Shown here piece by piece: positions 52,129-61,810 of a DNA stretch of 64,000 nt; position 1 is the stretch's first letter, and the number at the start of each line of letters is the position of its first letter. Made by a program: the position numbers and the translations under genes. The notes beneath the pieces were generated by a model. That model saw nothing but the letters and a program-made list of their open reading frames with translations, was not told where the DNA came from and ran no database searches. This DNA comes from Flagellimonas sp947499585. Lineage in GTDB: Bacteria; Bacteroidota; Bacteroidia; Flavobacteriales; Flavobacteriaceae. The stretch is taken from assembly GCF_044596045.1 (NCBI RefSeq), contig NZ_CP138995.1:310001-374000 (forward strand). The letters run 5' to 3'.

Positions 52129-52842
52129 ATGAAAAATGTAGCAATCATCATAGCATTAGGTTTCATCAACCTATCCTTAAATGCACAAAAAATTATTGAA
52201 AAAAGGATCAATTATAACAATCATGTTATAGATCTTGACGTAAAATTTGCCTCGGATATTGTAGTCAAAACTTGGGATAAATCCACAGTTTATTTTAAGG
52301 CAACATTAATGACCAGAAATGACAAATACTTGGATCTGTACAAATTAAATGTGGAAGAGAACAATGGTTATATCAATATTAGTTCGGTATCAAAACCAAT
52401 TATTAAGGCTTTTTATGACGAATGGAAAAAAAATAGCTCAAACAGAGAAACCACGTACTACAATACCAGCGATATGTATGAATTTAATTATGTTCTCTAT
52501 GTACCCAAAAATGCAAGCTTCAGTGTGAGCAGCATAAATGGTGATCTTAAATCAGATATTATTGAAGCTGATTTTACAGCGGACTTGATCAACGGTAATA
52601 TTGACATTAAAAAATACAATGGCAATCTTGACCTTAAAACCATAAATGGGGAAATAGACCTGGTTATAGCAAATTCAAGGCTTACCGCTGAAACGGTTAA
52701 CGGCCAAATTTACGCAGATGAAAAAATGGATTTAAAAGTTACCGATCGTCATGTTGGCCAAAAGGTGGAGGGGAGTTTTAATAGCACAACCTACCGTCTG
52801 GAATTAAATACCATAAATGGCAATATGTATTTGCGGCTTTAG
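52129..52842 (+). CDS. Exported DUF4097-family beta-helix protein (copy 2)
   Basis: The 237-residue paralogue of the preceding protein has a signal peptide (to about LNAQ) and the same NG-turn beta-repeats (SINGDLKSDIIEADFTADL, INGNIDIKKYNGNLDLK, TINGEIDLVIANSRLTAETV, TINGNMYLRL). Both copies end in the same G-N-x-Y-L-R motif, supporting tandem duplication. The gap to its neighbours is 18 bp and 3 bp, so it is in the same operon. Confidence 0.8.
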   Translation: MKNVAIIIALGFINLSLNAQKIIEKRINYNNHVIDLDVKFASDIVVKTWDKSTVYFKATLMTRNDKYLDLYKLNVEENNGYINISSVSKPIIKAFYDEWKKNSSNRETTYYNTSDMYEFNYVLYVPKNASFSVSSINGDLKSDIIEADFTADLINGNIDIKKYNGNLDLKTINGEIDLVIANSRLTAETVNGQIYADEKMDLKVTDRHVGQKVEGSFNSTTYRLELNTINGNMYLRL

Positions 52843-52845
52843 GTT

Positions 52846-53367
52846 ATGAAAAGGCTATTTAAAGCGATTCTTATTCTAGGGCTATGCATCTGTTCTTGTA
52901 AAAAACCTTTGAAAAGTTCCAATCAAGATTTTGTTGCAAAAGATTCATTGCAATTGGTTCAATTAATCATAGATCGTGAACGGGCCATGATCGAAAAAGA
53001 TATTGATTTGGCCATGTCTCAATTCTCAAATGATGCAACTTGGATAAATTCTCAGGGTTATTTTTTTCAGGGAAAGACCGAGCTTAAAAAGTTCCATAGA
53101 ATGCTATCGGGAAATGATTCCTTGGATTATTATTATGAAGCTGGAGAGCCAAGAATACGAATTCTGGGCGCTAAAAATGCAATTGCCTATTATTCATGGA
53201 AAATGTTTTGGTATCGAAAGGAAAATCCAAGGGATACCACTTTTAAGGAAATTGGTCTAATGACTTTAAATGCCCAAAAAGAAAATGAAAAATGGCAGTG
53301 GACAGCAGTTACAAATCAACATACTCCTTGGTTTTACAATGAGATAAAACCAGTACAAATAGAGTGA
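52846..53367 (+). CDS. SnoaL/DUF4440-like lipoprotein
   Basis: The 173-residue lipoprotein (LGLCICSCKK, Cys16 or Cys18) has an NTF2-like fold. The hallmark helices and strands are RAMIEKDIDLAMSQFSNDATWINSQGYFFQGKTEL, IAYYSWKMFWYRK and WQWTAVTNQHTPW. Such domains bind small molecules or serve as ligand pockets, without a fixed activity. It is the last gene of the sigma/anti-sigma unit. Confidence 0.75.
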   Translation: MKRLFKAILILGLCICSCKKPLKSSNQDFVAKDSLQLVQLIIDRERAMIEKDIDLAMSQFSNDATWINSQGYFFQGKTELKKFHRMLSGNDSLDYYYEAGEPRIRILGAKNAIAYYSWKMFWYRKENPRDTTFKEIGLMTLNAQKENEKWQWTAVTNQHTPWFYNEIKPVQIE

Positions 53368-53370
53368 TTT

Positions 53371-53763
53371 TTAAAGTATTGGTGCAATAAAAGAATATAG
53401 CAACAAGCCCCAGCCAATAACAAGTATTAAACCTCCGACAGGTGTTATGGGTCCAAGAAATCTTAGTTTTTTCCCTTTTGATGCGCTTAAACAAAGACCA
53501 TAGATACTAAAGGAAAATAATAAAGTACCCATAACAAAACAATTGACAATGTATTTATCAATGGGTTGGTCAAACCCAAGGTTAAAGCTAAGCACCACTA
53601 ACAATATGGCGTGGTACATTTGGTATTTGACACCGGTTTCAAAACTATGAAGTTGTTCTGGGGTCAGTTTCTTTTTTAGCGCATGGGCTCCAAATGCTCC
53701 AAAAACAATAGCCAAAAGGCCATAAAAGCTACCCATAACTTGAGCAAGTAGAATTGTTTCCAT
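53371..53763 (-). CDS. DUF423 membrane protein
   Basis: The 130-residue protein has four membrane helices and the DUF423 (YgdD/TMEM256) start: GLLAIVFGAFGAHALKKKLTPEQLHSFETGVKYQMYHAI. The function is unknown. It converges with the lipoprotein gene (3 bp apart). Confidence 0.88.
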   Translation of the reverse strand: METILLAQVMGSFYGLLAIVFGAFGAHALKKKLTPEQLHSFETGVKYQMYHAILLVVLSFNLGFDQPIDKYIVNCFVMGTLLFSFSIYGLCLSASKGKKLRFLGPITPVGGLILVIGWGLLLYSFIAPIL

Positions 53764-53787
53764 ATGTATTAGAAGTATAACATACTA

Positions 53788-54195
53788 TTAGAAAATAACA
53801 TTGATTTCGGTATCTCTAGTTACTCTAAAGCAGCATTCTTTATATTTTGGAGGACCAAAAGTTTTCATTTTTGCTTTAGAAAAAGCTACTTTTTCCTTCG
53901 GAATTCCCAACCAATTTGTATCAAGTACATCATTGCCATTTTGATCATGAAAAACAGCTACAGCATATTCCCCCGCAGGCAAATCTTCTATATCTAGCAT
54001 AACTATTCCTTCTTTCGCCGGTTTGGTTCCTGTTTTAACCACTCCTTCAAAAGTTAGAAAGGTATCACCAGAATCATAAATTGCCACATTTACGTTCCCT
54101 TCTGTGGATGGAACATTGTGGATATGTACAGAAATAGTATTCTGTGAAAACATCAAGAAAGGCACCAAAAAAATGGTGTAGAAAACAATCTTCAT
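53788..54195 (-). CDS. Exported DUF2141 protein
   Basis: The product of about 135 residues starts at 54195 (MKIVFYTIFLVPFLMFSQ, signal peptide); the frame opens earlier at 54234. The DUF2141 domain is recognisable (VNVAIYDSGDTFL, LPAGEYAVAVFHDQNGNDVLDTNWLGIPKE). It is a beta-sandwich protein of unknown function, common in the periplasm of Bacteroidota. Confidence 0.85.
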   Translation of the reverse strand: MKIVFYTIFLVPFLMFSQNTISVHIHNVPSTEGNVNVAIYDSGDTFLTFEGVVKTGTKPAKEGIVMLDIEDLPAGEYAVAVFHDQNGNDVLDTNWLGIPKEKVAFSKAKMKTFGPPKYKECCFRVTRDTEINVIF

Positions 54196-54246
54196 AGGTA
54201 AAATCTGGACAAAATTATCATTGCTTGAATACATACGTTTTCAAAA

Positions 54247-54681
54247 TCAATTTTGGCTTTTAAGGTTCGCCATTAATTTGGTGTTCAGTAAATTATAAAT
54301 TTCCTGAGTTTGTATACTATCATTAAAATTGAGAAAAATTTTGAGTGAATCATGGTGAACCAGTCTTATTTTTTCCTGTCTTAAGTCATCCACAAAAACG
54401 TACACTTTAGTTTGAGTCAGTGAATCCTTGAAAACACCTTTTTCTTTAGCCATCCAAGAAAATCCATTGAAGCGCTCCATTTCTGGAAGCTTTTTTACAA
54501 GCTCAATACTATCAATTTCTGAAATAGGAATTTTCTGGTAGTACACTCCTGAAAGAACTCTAAACTTTCCCTCTTCAATTTTGTGCCAATTCTTATAATG
54601 AAGTATAAAAGCAAAAGCACAGGTTATAAGTGTGAGAACAATCAACACATTCCATAACCAGTGCCTTTTCTTTTTAGTCAT
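54247..54681 (-). CDS. Membrane-anchored hypothetical protein (PH-like)
   Basis: Starting at ATG 54681 (MTKKKRHWLW) the product has about 144 residues, with one membrane helix near the N-terminus (about 10-28) and a mostly beta soluble part with IPISEIDSIELV, as in PH-like domains of small membrane proteins. The start overlaps the peptidase stop by 8 bp, so it is translated with it. The function is unknown. Confidence 0.7.
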   Translation of the reverse strand: MTKKKRHWLWNVLIVLTLITCAFAFILHYKNWHKIEEGKFRVLSGVYYQKIPISEIDSIELVKKLPEMERFNGFSWMAKEKGVFKDSLTQTKVYVFVDDLRQEKIRLVHHDSLKIFLNFNDSIQTQEIYNLLNTKLMANLKSQN

Positions 54682-56713
54682 TTTCTTTATCTGTTCTATA
54701 CTTATCAAACCATGCAACGGTATGTGCAATTTTGGTTATCAAATTGCTTGGTTTATTTGCAATTCCGTGGCTTGCACCAGGAATTTCAACCAATACGGTC
54801 TCAATTTTACGCAGTTTAAGGGCGTGATACAGTTGTTTGGCTTCACTGGGCGGTGTACGTAAATCGTTCATGCCCACCATTACCATAGTTGGGGTCTCTA
54901 TATTACCAACGAGCGAAAGAGGGGAAAATTTCCAATACCCTTCAAAATTTTCCCAAGGCTGTCCAGGATATCTAGAATTGGCATAGCCAAAATAGTTGTC
55001 GGCCACCAAGGTTTTACTGATCCAGTTCATTACAGGCTTAGCTACTACTGCTGCTTCAAAACGCTTGTTTTTTCCAATCATCCATGCCGACATGATTCCT
55101 CCAGCACTTCCGCCAGTTACAAACAATTGGTCTTCATGAGCAATCCCCATTTTTATACAATAATCCACACCATCCATAGTATCATCATAATCTTGGCCTG
55201 GATAATTATTTAAAAGCAAATTTCCAAATTCTTCGCCATAACTGGTACTCCCCCTAGCATTAGGGTAAAAAACAATATATCCAGCTGATGCATATAATTG
55301 CATTTCAATTGAAAAACGATCTCCGTAATTTGCAATAGGGCCACCGTGATTTTCTACCATAAATGGATATTTTTTAGTAGCATCATAATTTGGCGGATAG
55401 ACCACCCAACCTTGAATATCACGACCATCAAATGAAGATTTGTACCAAACCTCTTCTACTTTCCCTAAGGTTCGATAATCTAAAAGTGCCTTGTTCAAAG
55501 CTGTTATTTTCTTTGGGGTTTTTGCCTTCAGATTTAAAATTGCCAAATCTGATGGATAATCAGGTCGTGAATATGTATAGGCAATTGCACCGTTTTTGGA
55601 AACACTGTGTGAACCACTACCATAAGGTCTTCCAAGTATTGTTCCTCCCCTATTATCAGCTAGTTTTGAAATCTCTCCTGAAAGGGAAACATAGCCAATC
55701 TTGCCATTACCTTTATCGTCATAATCAAAGTAAAGCCCGTTGCTTTTACCATCCCAATGGATATTGGAAACGGTTCTGTCCAAGGCATCTGTTATACTTC
55801 TTTTGTTACTTCCATCTACATTCATAATGTGCAACTTGCGAACTTGATAGGCTTCCCTTTTATCCTCAATACCTATATAAGCAATGTATCTGCCATTTGG
55901 AGAAATCTGTGGACTGTAATCCGGGCCGTTTCTATCTGTTAACGCACTAATTTTCCCGTTTTGAACTTCAACGTAATAGATTTCACTATTGCGAAAATCG
56001 TATTCCCAATCTTCATTTCGGTTTGCAGAAAAGTAGATTTTACTACTGTCAGTGCTCCAAGATAATGTTCCTCTATGATGCCAATCTCCAGAAGTTATTT
56101 GACGTGGCGCCCCTCCTTCTGAAGGAATTGTAAAAATATGATTGAATCCTGGTTTTATATATCCTCTACCATCAGCCTCATGATAGACACGGTCTGTAAT
56201 TCTTGGAGTCTCTGCCCATTTTGCTCCTTTAGGTTTTTTAGGGGCTTTAGCAATAACCGGTGGAGCCTTGGGGACGTTCATTGAAAACGCCAAATTTTTC
56301 CCGTTTGGGGACCAAGTCAAGGAGCTTGGACTAAAAGGCAGTTGCGTCAATTTTGCGATTTTACCAGAAGCTACCCAATACATGAAAATTTCGGAACCTT
56401 CATCCGTGCTGCTGGAGAACACAATGCGATCTCCGGAAGGAGACCATACCGGGCTATTTTCATTAACCTCCCTTGATGTCATTTTTTGATGTTGGCTTCC
56501 ATCTGTTTTAACCAACCATAAGTTTCCAGCGGAGCGATCTTTCATAATATCATAATCCATTCTACGATATACTACCCACTCCCCATTTGGTGAAATCTGT
56601 GGGTCAGAAACATATTGTAAATCAAAAATGTCCAGATAGGAAAAATTTTGTTTTTGTGCTGTTGAAAATTGCAGGGCACCGGCTGCAAGAAATAAAAGAA
56701 GAAGTCTCCGCAT
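54674..56713 (-). CDS. S9-family prolyl oligopeptidase
   Basis: The ATG at 56713 gives a signal peptide (MRRLLLLFLAAGALQFSTAQ) and about 679 residues; the frame is open 30 codons further up without a better start. An N-terminal beta-propeller with TolB/WD40-like blades (DPQISPNGEWVVYRR, PVWSPSGDRIVFSS, SPQISPNGRYIAYIG) precedes an alpha/beta-hydrolase domain with the nucleophile in VTGGSAGGIMSAWMIG, acid in VGMNDLRTPP and His in PGASHGIAN. It cleaves peptides, often after proline, in the periplasm. Confidence 0.92.
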   Translation of the reverse strand: MRRLLLLFLAAGALQFSTAQKQNFSYLDIFDLQYVSDPQISPNGEWVVYRRMDYDIMKDRSAGNLWLVKTDGSQHQKMTSREVNENSPVWSPSGDRIVFSSSTDEGSEIFMYWVASGKIAKLTQLPFSPSSLTWSPNGKNLAFSMNVPKAPPVIAKAPKKPKGAKWAETPRITDRVYHEADGRGYIKPGFNHIFTIPSEGGAPRQITSGDWHHRGTLSWSTDSSKIYFSANRNEDWEYDFRNSEIYYVEVQNGKISALTDRNGPDYSPQISPNGRYIAYIGIEDKREAYQVRKLHIMNVDGSNKRSITDALDRTVSNIHWDGKSNGLYFDYDDKGNGKIGYVSLSGEISKLADNRGGTILGRPYGSGSHSVSKNGAIAYTYSRPDYPSDLAILNLKAKTPKKITALNKALLDYRTLGKVEEVWYKSSFDGRDIQGWVVYPPNYDATKKYPFMVENHGGPIANYGDRFSIEMQLYASAGYIVFYPNARGSTSYGEEFGNLLLNNYPGQDYDDTMDGVDYCIKMGIAHEDQLFVTGGSAGGIMSAWMIGKNKRFEAAVVAKPVMNWISKTLVADNYFGYANSRYPGQPWENFEGYWKFSPLSLVGNIETPTMVMVGMNDLRTPPSEAKQLYHALKLRKIETVLVEIPGASHGIANKPSNLITKIAHTVAWFDKYRTDKEND

Positions 56714-56776
56714 AGTTTTGAAATTTGTAGTTTTAAAGGTAGCGGAAAACGAAGAAGCTTCAAAAAGAAATTGTGG

Positions 56777-57883
56777 ATGCAACTCAATATTTCCATCATT
56801 CAACTTATTACTATTTGTGCGGTTGCCAATGGATTTATTTTTGGGTTTCTGTTATTGGAAAAAAAGGAAAACAGATTCGCCAATCGTTTTCTATTCCTTT
56901 CGTTAATCTGCATATGCCTGACCTTTACTCCCTATATGCTGGACCCTTCAATTTGGAACACCTATAGATGGCTGGCATGGATGCCTTTTTCATTGTCATA
57001 TTGGATAGGTCCCTCTTTTTACTTTTATGTTCGTACGTTAACCAATTCAAGTTTTCGATTTACAAAAAAACATCTTTGGCACTTTTCCCCTATTGTCCTA
57101 AATTATGTCCATAGTATCTACCATGCTATTTTTCCAGGAAGCAGAACGCCATGGCATTGGTTTCATTTTGTAGCTGAACTTTTTGAATCGGCAGCAATCC
57201 TCTCCATTTTAATCTATATGATTCTGTCTTTCAAAGAGGTCAAGAAATATCAAAAACAACTTCTGAACAACGTCTCTACCATAACCGAAATCGACCTTCA
57301 ATGGGTTAAAAAAACGATTATCGTCATTGTTGTTTCTTTTGTATCCATTTTAATTTTTCTATGCATTAGCAGTGGTATCAGTGGAAAGGAATTATTCCAT
57401 CAATGGAATCAGTATAGATCTGCCGTATTATTGCTCTATTCATGTATGCTCTATTGGCTTAGCATTCGGGGATATCAGCAAGCACAAACCATAAAAATTA
57501 GTAAGCCATCGGATTCCGATATTAATCTGCTCGACAAAGAATCAGTCAAAATAATTGATCAACTTCATAACGCTATGGTCAATGAAAAACTGTTCAGAAA
57601 TCCTGAGTTGAATCTTGCAGGTCTGAGCAAATCAATTTCAGTTTCCGAAAGAACTATTTCTGAAGTTTTAAACGGCAACCTCAACAAAAACTTTTATCAA
57701 TTTGTAAATGAATACAGAGTGAAGGATGTTCAGGAAAAATTGAAAGACTCAAAAAATTCTAATCTAAAGATTCTAAGTCTGGCGTTTGATGCAGGGTTTA
57801 ATTCCAAAGCAACATTTAATAGGTTGTTCAAAGCATATACCGGACAAACCCCAAAAGAATTTAAATTTCAAAACTTGCGTTAA
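56777..57883 (+). CDS. Membrane-sensor AraC-family regulator
   Basis: The protein of about 368 residues has seven hydrophobic helices in its first 230 residues (LITICAVANGFIFGFLL, FLFLSLICICLTF, and others) and a C-terminal AraC helix-turn-helix domain (LAGLSKSISVSERTISEVLN, ILSLAFDAGFNSKATFNRLF). The signal is probably received in or at the membrane, with the DNA-binding part in the cytoplasm. TTG at 56771 is possible, but ATG at 56777 is preferred. It is divergent from the S9 peptidase gene, which may be its target. Confidence 0.87.
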   Translation: MQLNISIIQLITICAVANGFIFGFLLLEKKENRFANRFLFLSLICICLTFTPYMLDPSIWNTYRWLAWMPFSLSYWIGPSFYFYVRTLTNSSFRFTKKHLWHFSPIVLNYVHSIYHAIFPGSRTPWHWFHFVAELFESAAILSILIYMILSFKEVKKYQKQLLNNVSTITEIDLQWVKKTIIVIVVSFVSILIFLCISSGISGKELFHQWNQYRSAVLLLYSCMLYWLSIRGYQQAQTIKISKPSDSDINLLDKESVKIIDQLHNAMVNEKLFRNPELNLAGLSKSISVSERTISEVLNGNLNKNFYQFVNEYRVKDVQEKLKDSKNSNLKILSLAFDAGFNSKATFNRLFKAYTGQTPKEFKFQNLR

Positions 57884-57966
57884 AAAACGTTTTTTGATAC
57901 GTACAATCCGCTATAGAGACTTTTTTAAAAAGCTTCCTGACTAGATTGAGACAAAATTAATATCTC

Positions 57967-58485
57967 ATGCAAAAGTCATTTTTCATTCTATCGTTTATTT
58001 TAATCTCACATTCATCATTTTCTCAATCCATAAAGGATTTGGGTTTTTTAATAGGGAATTGGAAGGTTGTGGAAACCATATACCCGGGTACCGATAAGGA
58101 GTACCAAGAAATTGGGACCAGAAGTTGTGAATACTACCTTAATGGGAGTTTTATTAAATGCGAATCACTAACCGTTGATCAAAGAAACGAACGGGAACGT
58201 GCCTATGCCTACATTATTAACTATCATAAAAAGGAAGATGTTTTTTTGGTTACCTCCCTGTCACATGACTTTCCATTGCACGGCCAACATAAATGGTTTT
58301 TAGATAAAGAGAAACAACGCCTTAATGCCATCTCACCCAAAAATGTAATTGAGGACCGCTTTTTTAGGGCAACAATTTCTTATGCAGACAAAAATAGATT
58401 GGTGTGGAACGGCTGGTCCAGTAAATTTTTAAATGACAAAGAGTGGGTACAAATTTTCAATGATGTTACTACGAAAACTGAGTGA
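57967..58485 (+). CDS. Exported DUF1579-like protein
   Basis: The 172-residue product has a signal peptide (to about SSFSQ, residue 20) and a lipocalin-like DUF1579 domain. Typical parts are LGFLIGNWKVVETIYPGT, SCEYYLNGSFIKCES and WNGWSSKFLNDKEWV. The function is unknown; possibly small-molecule binding. It lies 8 bp before the alpha/beta hydrolase lipoprotein gene. Confidence 0.7.
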   Translation: MQKSFFILSFILISHSSFSQSIKDLGFLIGNWKVVETIYPGTDKEYQEIGTRSCEYYLNGSFIKCESLTVDQRNERERAYAYIINYHKKEDVFLVTSLSHDFPLHGQHKWFLDKEKQRLNAISPKNVIEDRFFRATISYADKNRLVWNGWSSKFLNDKEWVQIFNDVTTKTE

Positions 58486-58493
58486 TTTGAATT

Positions 58494-60065
58494 ATGAACA
58501 GCAAACTATCACTTATTGTTCTACTACTCGTCTTAGGATGTCAAACTCCTAAAGATGAGAAATTAGAAGAGCCTTTTTCCAATTTTTTAGAGTATGGGGA
58601 ACATTCCGTAGGATTCCAGACCTTATTCAAATCTGACCTTTCCAGAGAAAATGTTCCGTACTCTGATTGGAGTGGTAAGCTCTATCCACAGAATGCACAA
58701 TCAGAAGGTAGAAATCTGCCCATTCATATTTGGTATCCGGCTTCAGAAAAATCCAAATTACTTCCTTACCGCCACTTTGTAAATTTAATTACTAAGCAAA
58801 CTGAAGAAGAATTCAAAAAGGAGTCTGATTCTTTGGCAAAGAGAATCTTTACTTATCAGGTTAATCAATTAAAAGGAGATCATAGTTTTACCACAGATCA
58901 ATTGGATACCCTTTTGACATTAAAGACAAATACTTCGCTTAATACCAATCCTGTTCAGCAAAAATTTCCATTGGTCATTTTCCCGAATGGTACAAGTCCT
59001 GCAATACAAAGTGTGATGTGCGAATATTTGGCAAGCCATGGATACATAGTGGTGGCCTTGGCTCTTAAGGGTGAATTCGCTCACGTAGTTGACACCTCTA
59101 CAAAAGGACTGGAAGTGGCGGTAGATGATTTGGAATTCGCGCTTCAACAACTACTAGAGTTGCCAAACGTGGATAGAACTCAAATTGCTCTAATGGCCAA
59201 TGCCATTCAATCTTCTTTCTGTGTTGGTTTGGCTTCAAGAAACAAAAAAATAAAAGCGTTGATTAGTTTGGAGGGCGGATTTCTTACCCAATTTGAACAA
59301 ACCATTTTAAATAGAACAAGCTTTTATGAACCTCAAAATATTACTATTCCCATTCTGGCCATCTATGCTCCGCACCCCGTGGTTTCTCCACACCATATCT
59401 ACCACTTAAAACACAGCGACCTCTATTTTGCCCATTTTCCAGAAATGAGCGAGTTTCATTTTTTAAACTATGGTGTTTTTGAAGAATATGTTCCCAACAT
59501 AATCGGCAAGCCAAAAGGAAACACCAAAATAGGTTTCAAAACTGCATCTGAACTTTCACTTTTATTTTTAAACGCTACACTACAAGGAGAGTCAAAAATG
59601 TTGAATCAATTTTATTCTAAAAAGATGCAGGAAAATTATGAAAAGGCCATTGATACATTGTTCAAAATGGATGGGATTCCTCCACCTCCAAACATGGCTG
59701 TATTAAAAAACTTATTTATTTCTAATGGTATAGAAGTAATAGATAGTATATATCAATCACAAATATCTCAAGGAAACTCAACACCTTTCCCTATGTCTTT
59801 TTACAACGATTTTAAAAACTGGTTGGCCTGGAAGAAAGACCCAGAATATACAAATAGACTTCGCTTGTATGAGATGGCTGTTGAAAGCTATCCCAAATCC
59901 GCATTGAACAACTACCGCCTTGCTTTTTATTTAAGTAAAAACAATCTTGACAAAGCTTCACTAGAACATTATCAAAAAGCAAGACAACTATTAGATAAAG
60001 ACAATACTTTAACCCATCTACAGAAGGCAGACTTAACAACTGCCATAGCTAAAGCTTTAGAATAA
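58494..60065 (+). CDS. Alpha/beta-hydrolase-fold lipoprotein, nucleophile motif degenerate
   Basis: The 523-residue lipoprotein (VLGCQTP, Cys16) looks like a PAF-acetylhydrolase/dienelactone hydrolase relative: NLPIHIWYPASEKSKLLPY, FPLVIFPNGTSPAIQ, YIVVALALKGEF and VDDLEFALQQL. After the usual IALMA strand, where G-x-S-x-G should stand, the sequence reads NAIQSSF, so the classical nucleophile elbow is missing; only a shifted Ser could serve. The C-terminal 150 residues contain TPR-like helices. It may be a pseudoenzyme or use an altered site. Confidence 0.7.
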   Translation: MNSKLSLIVLLLVLGCQTPKDEKLEEPFSNFLEYGEHSVGFQTLFKSDLSRENVPYSDWSGKLYPQNAQSEGRNLPIHIWYPASEKSKLLPYRHFVNLITKQTEEEFKKESDSLAKRIFTYQVNQLKGDHSFTTDQLDTLLTLKTNTSLNTNPVQQKFPLVIFPNGTSPAIQSVMCEYLASHGYIVVALALKGEFAHVVDTSTKGLEVAVDDLEFALQQLLELPNVDRTQIALMANAIQSSFCVGLASRNKKIKALISLEGGFLTQFEQTILNRTSFYEPQNITIPILAIYAPHPVVSPHHIYHLKHSDLYFAHFPEMSEFHFLNYGVFEEYVPNIIGKPKGNTKIGFKTASELSLLFLNATLQGESKMLNQFYSKKMQENYEKAIDTLFKMDGIPPPPNMAVLKNLFISNGIEVIDSIYQSQISQGNSTPFPMSFYNDFKNWLAWKKDPEYTNRLRLYEMAVESYPKSALNNYRLAFYLSKNNLDKASLEHYQKARQLLDKDNTLTHLQKADLTTAIAKALE

Positions 60066-60231
60066 TCCCATTCTCCAGAAATCGAACAAAAGCGTTTTTT
60101 TATGGTATAACTTGTTATATTTAGGGTAAATAGTCAACCGTGTCAAACTTCTTCTCAACCTGTGAAATGAATAAAGGCATTGGAACCATCTTAGAACTGA
60201 GCAGGACTATTTCTTAAATAACAATTGAAAC

Positions 60232-61752
60232 ATGAGAAATAAGATTTATTCGCTGTTATTCTTCCTAACTATATCATTAAGTCAATCTTTAAGCGCCCAA
60301 CAAAAGACGAACAATAAAAAATTGGATGCCATGATTGTTCAGGGCATAAAAGATTGGAAAGTCCCAGGACTGGCTGCAATAGTGGTCAAAGATGGTGAAG
60401 TGGTTTTTAGAAAAACCTATGGGGTAAAAAATTTGGAGACCAAAGAAAAGGTAGATGAGAACACGCTATTCAATATGGCCTCCACTACCAAAGCAGTTGT
60501 GGCAATTGCAATGGGTATGTTGGTAGATGAAGGTAAATTGAATTGGGATGATAAGGTTGTTGACCACCTACCATATTTCAAATTGTCCGATCCCTATAGT
60601 ACAGCCGATGCCCGCATAAAAGATTTATTCACCCATAATTTGGGTGTGGGCAATGCAGATGCTTTATGGATTATTGATAGTACTTCTGTTCGAGAAACCG
60701 TACGAAAGTTTCAGTTCGCAAAAAAAACCTATCCACTCCGCGGAGGGTTCACCTACCAGAACATTATGTATGCTGTTGCTGGTGAAGTTATTGCAGCAGT
60801 AAGTGGAAAGCCTTGGAACGAATTTGTAAAGGAACGCATATTCAATCCTTTAGGTATGACCCGGACCCAAGCCATAGCCAAAGATATTTTTAGCGCAGGA
60901 AATTATGTAACTCCTTATTTAAATGACGCTGAAGATGGCCTGGTAGAAGTGGATTACGGTTTTTCGGATCAAATAGGTCCAGCTGGGATGATCTGTTCTA
61001 CCCCACATGATATTTCAAATTACTTGACATTTTTGGTAAATGATGGTATTTACAAATCCGACACATTGGTAAAACCCAAGACCTTCAAGTACTTATTTGA
61101 ACCCCATTCTTTTTTAGGCTCAAGTGGAATTTACCCCACAAATGCCCTGACCAAACCAAATTGGAATACCTATGGTCTAGGCTGGTTTCAACAAGATTAC
61201 AAAGGTCATAAACTAGATTTTCATACCGGAAGTCTATTTGGGCTGGTCGCCATTGCTGGGATAATGCATGACAAGAACGTAGCGGTTTATGTATTTGCAA
61301 ACTTAGATCACGCTGAGCTACGACATGCTATTATGTACAAGGCGATGGATTTGTATGGTTTTAACGATGATAGCCGTGATTGGCATACCGAAGTTTTTAC
61401 ACTATACGAGGGCTTTAAAAAAGAGAATAATGAAGTATTGAAAAAGAAGGTCGAAGAACGTGCAGAAAACACAAAACCAAGTTTACCATTAGAAGCTTAT
61501 GAAGGGTCTTATGTCAATGAAATGTTGGGGACAGTAGTAGTTACCGCCCAAGATGATGCATTGCAAACCAATTTTAACGATTTTATCACTTATGATGCCG
61601 AACATTGGCATTATGACACTTTTATTACCAACAAGGACCCTCGGTTTCGCGAAAAGCTATTAATCCGTTTTGAACTCAACACCGACGGAAAAATCAATCA
61701 GCTTGATTTCATGGGGGAAGTGTTTACCAAAATCACTCAAGAAGATGATTAA
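60232..61752 (+). CDS. Serine hydrolase, beta-lactamase class C/DD-peptidase family
   Basis: The 506-residue exported protein has a beta-lactamase-like domain with the S-x2-K motif STTK (Ser84-Lys87), Y-x-N in TYQNIMYAVAG, and HTG in FHTGSLFG. A C-terminal DUF3471-type beta-barrel follows (about 410-500). Such enzymes act as esterases, D-amino acid peptidases or on peptidoglycan; true beta-lactam resistance is unlikely. The signal peptide ends near SAQ (23). Confidence 0.88.
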   Translation: MRNKIYSLLFFLTISLSQSLSAQQKTNNKKLDAMIVQGIKDWKVPGLAAIVVKDGEVVFRKTYGVKNLETKEKVDENTLFNMASTTKAVVAIAMGMLVDEGKLNWDDKVVDHLPYFKLSDPYSTADARIKDLFTHNLGVGNADALWIIDSTSVRETVRKFQFAKKTYPLRGGFTYQNIMYAVAGEVIAAVSGKPWNEFVKERIFNPLGMTRTQAIAKDIFSAGNYVTPYLNDAEDGLVEVDYGFSDQIGPAGMICSTPHDISNYLTFLVNDGIYKSDTLVKPKTFKYLFEPHSFLGSSGIYPTNALTKPNWNTYGLGWFQQDYKGHKLDFHTGSLFGLVAIAGIMHDKNVAVYVFANLDHAELRHAIMYKAMDLYGFNDDSRDWHTEVFTLYEGFKKENNEVLKKKVEERAENTKPSLPLEAYEGSYVNEMLGTVVVTAQDDALQTNFNDFITYDAEHWHYDTFITNKDPRFREKLLIRFELNTDGKINQLDFMGEVFTKITQEDD

Positions 61753-61810
61753 GTTCTTTCGATAACTTCCTTAAAAATGAATAAAAATCTAAATTAAATA
61801 ATGCAATATC

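Noticed and set aside
57882..57895. A-run/T-run palindrome after the AraC-family gene as terminator
   Set aside because: The stem would be only A-T pairs around CG and too weak to call.
60232..61752. A beta-lactam resistance gene
   Set aside because: The S-x2-K/Y-x-N/HTG set with a DUF3471-type tail is the general serine hydrolase pattern of environmental Bacteroidota; nothing points to antibiotic hydrolysis.
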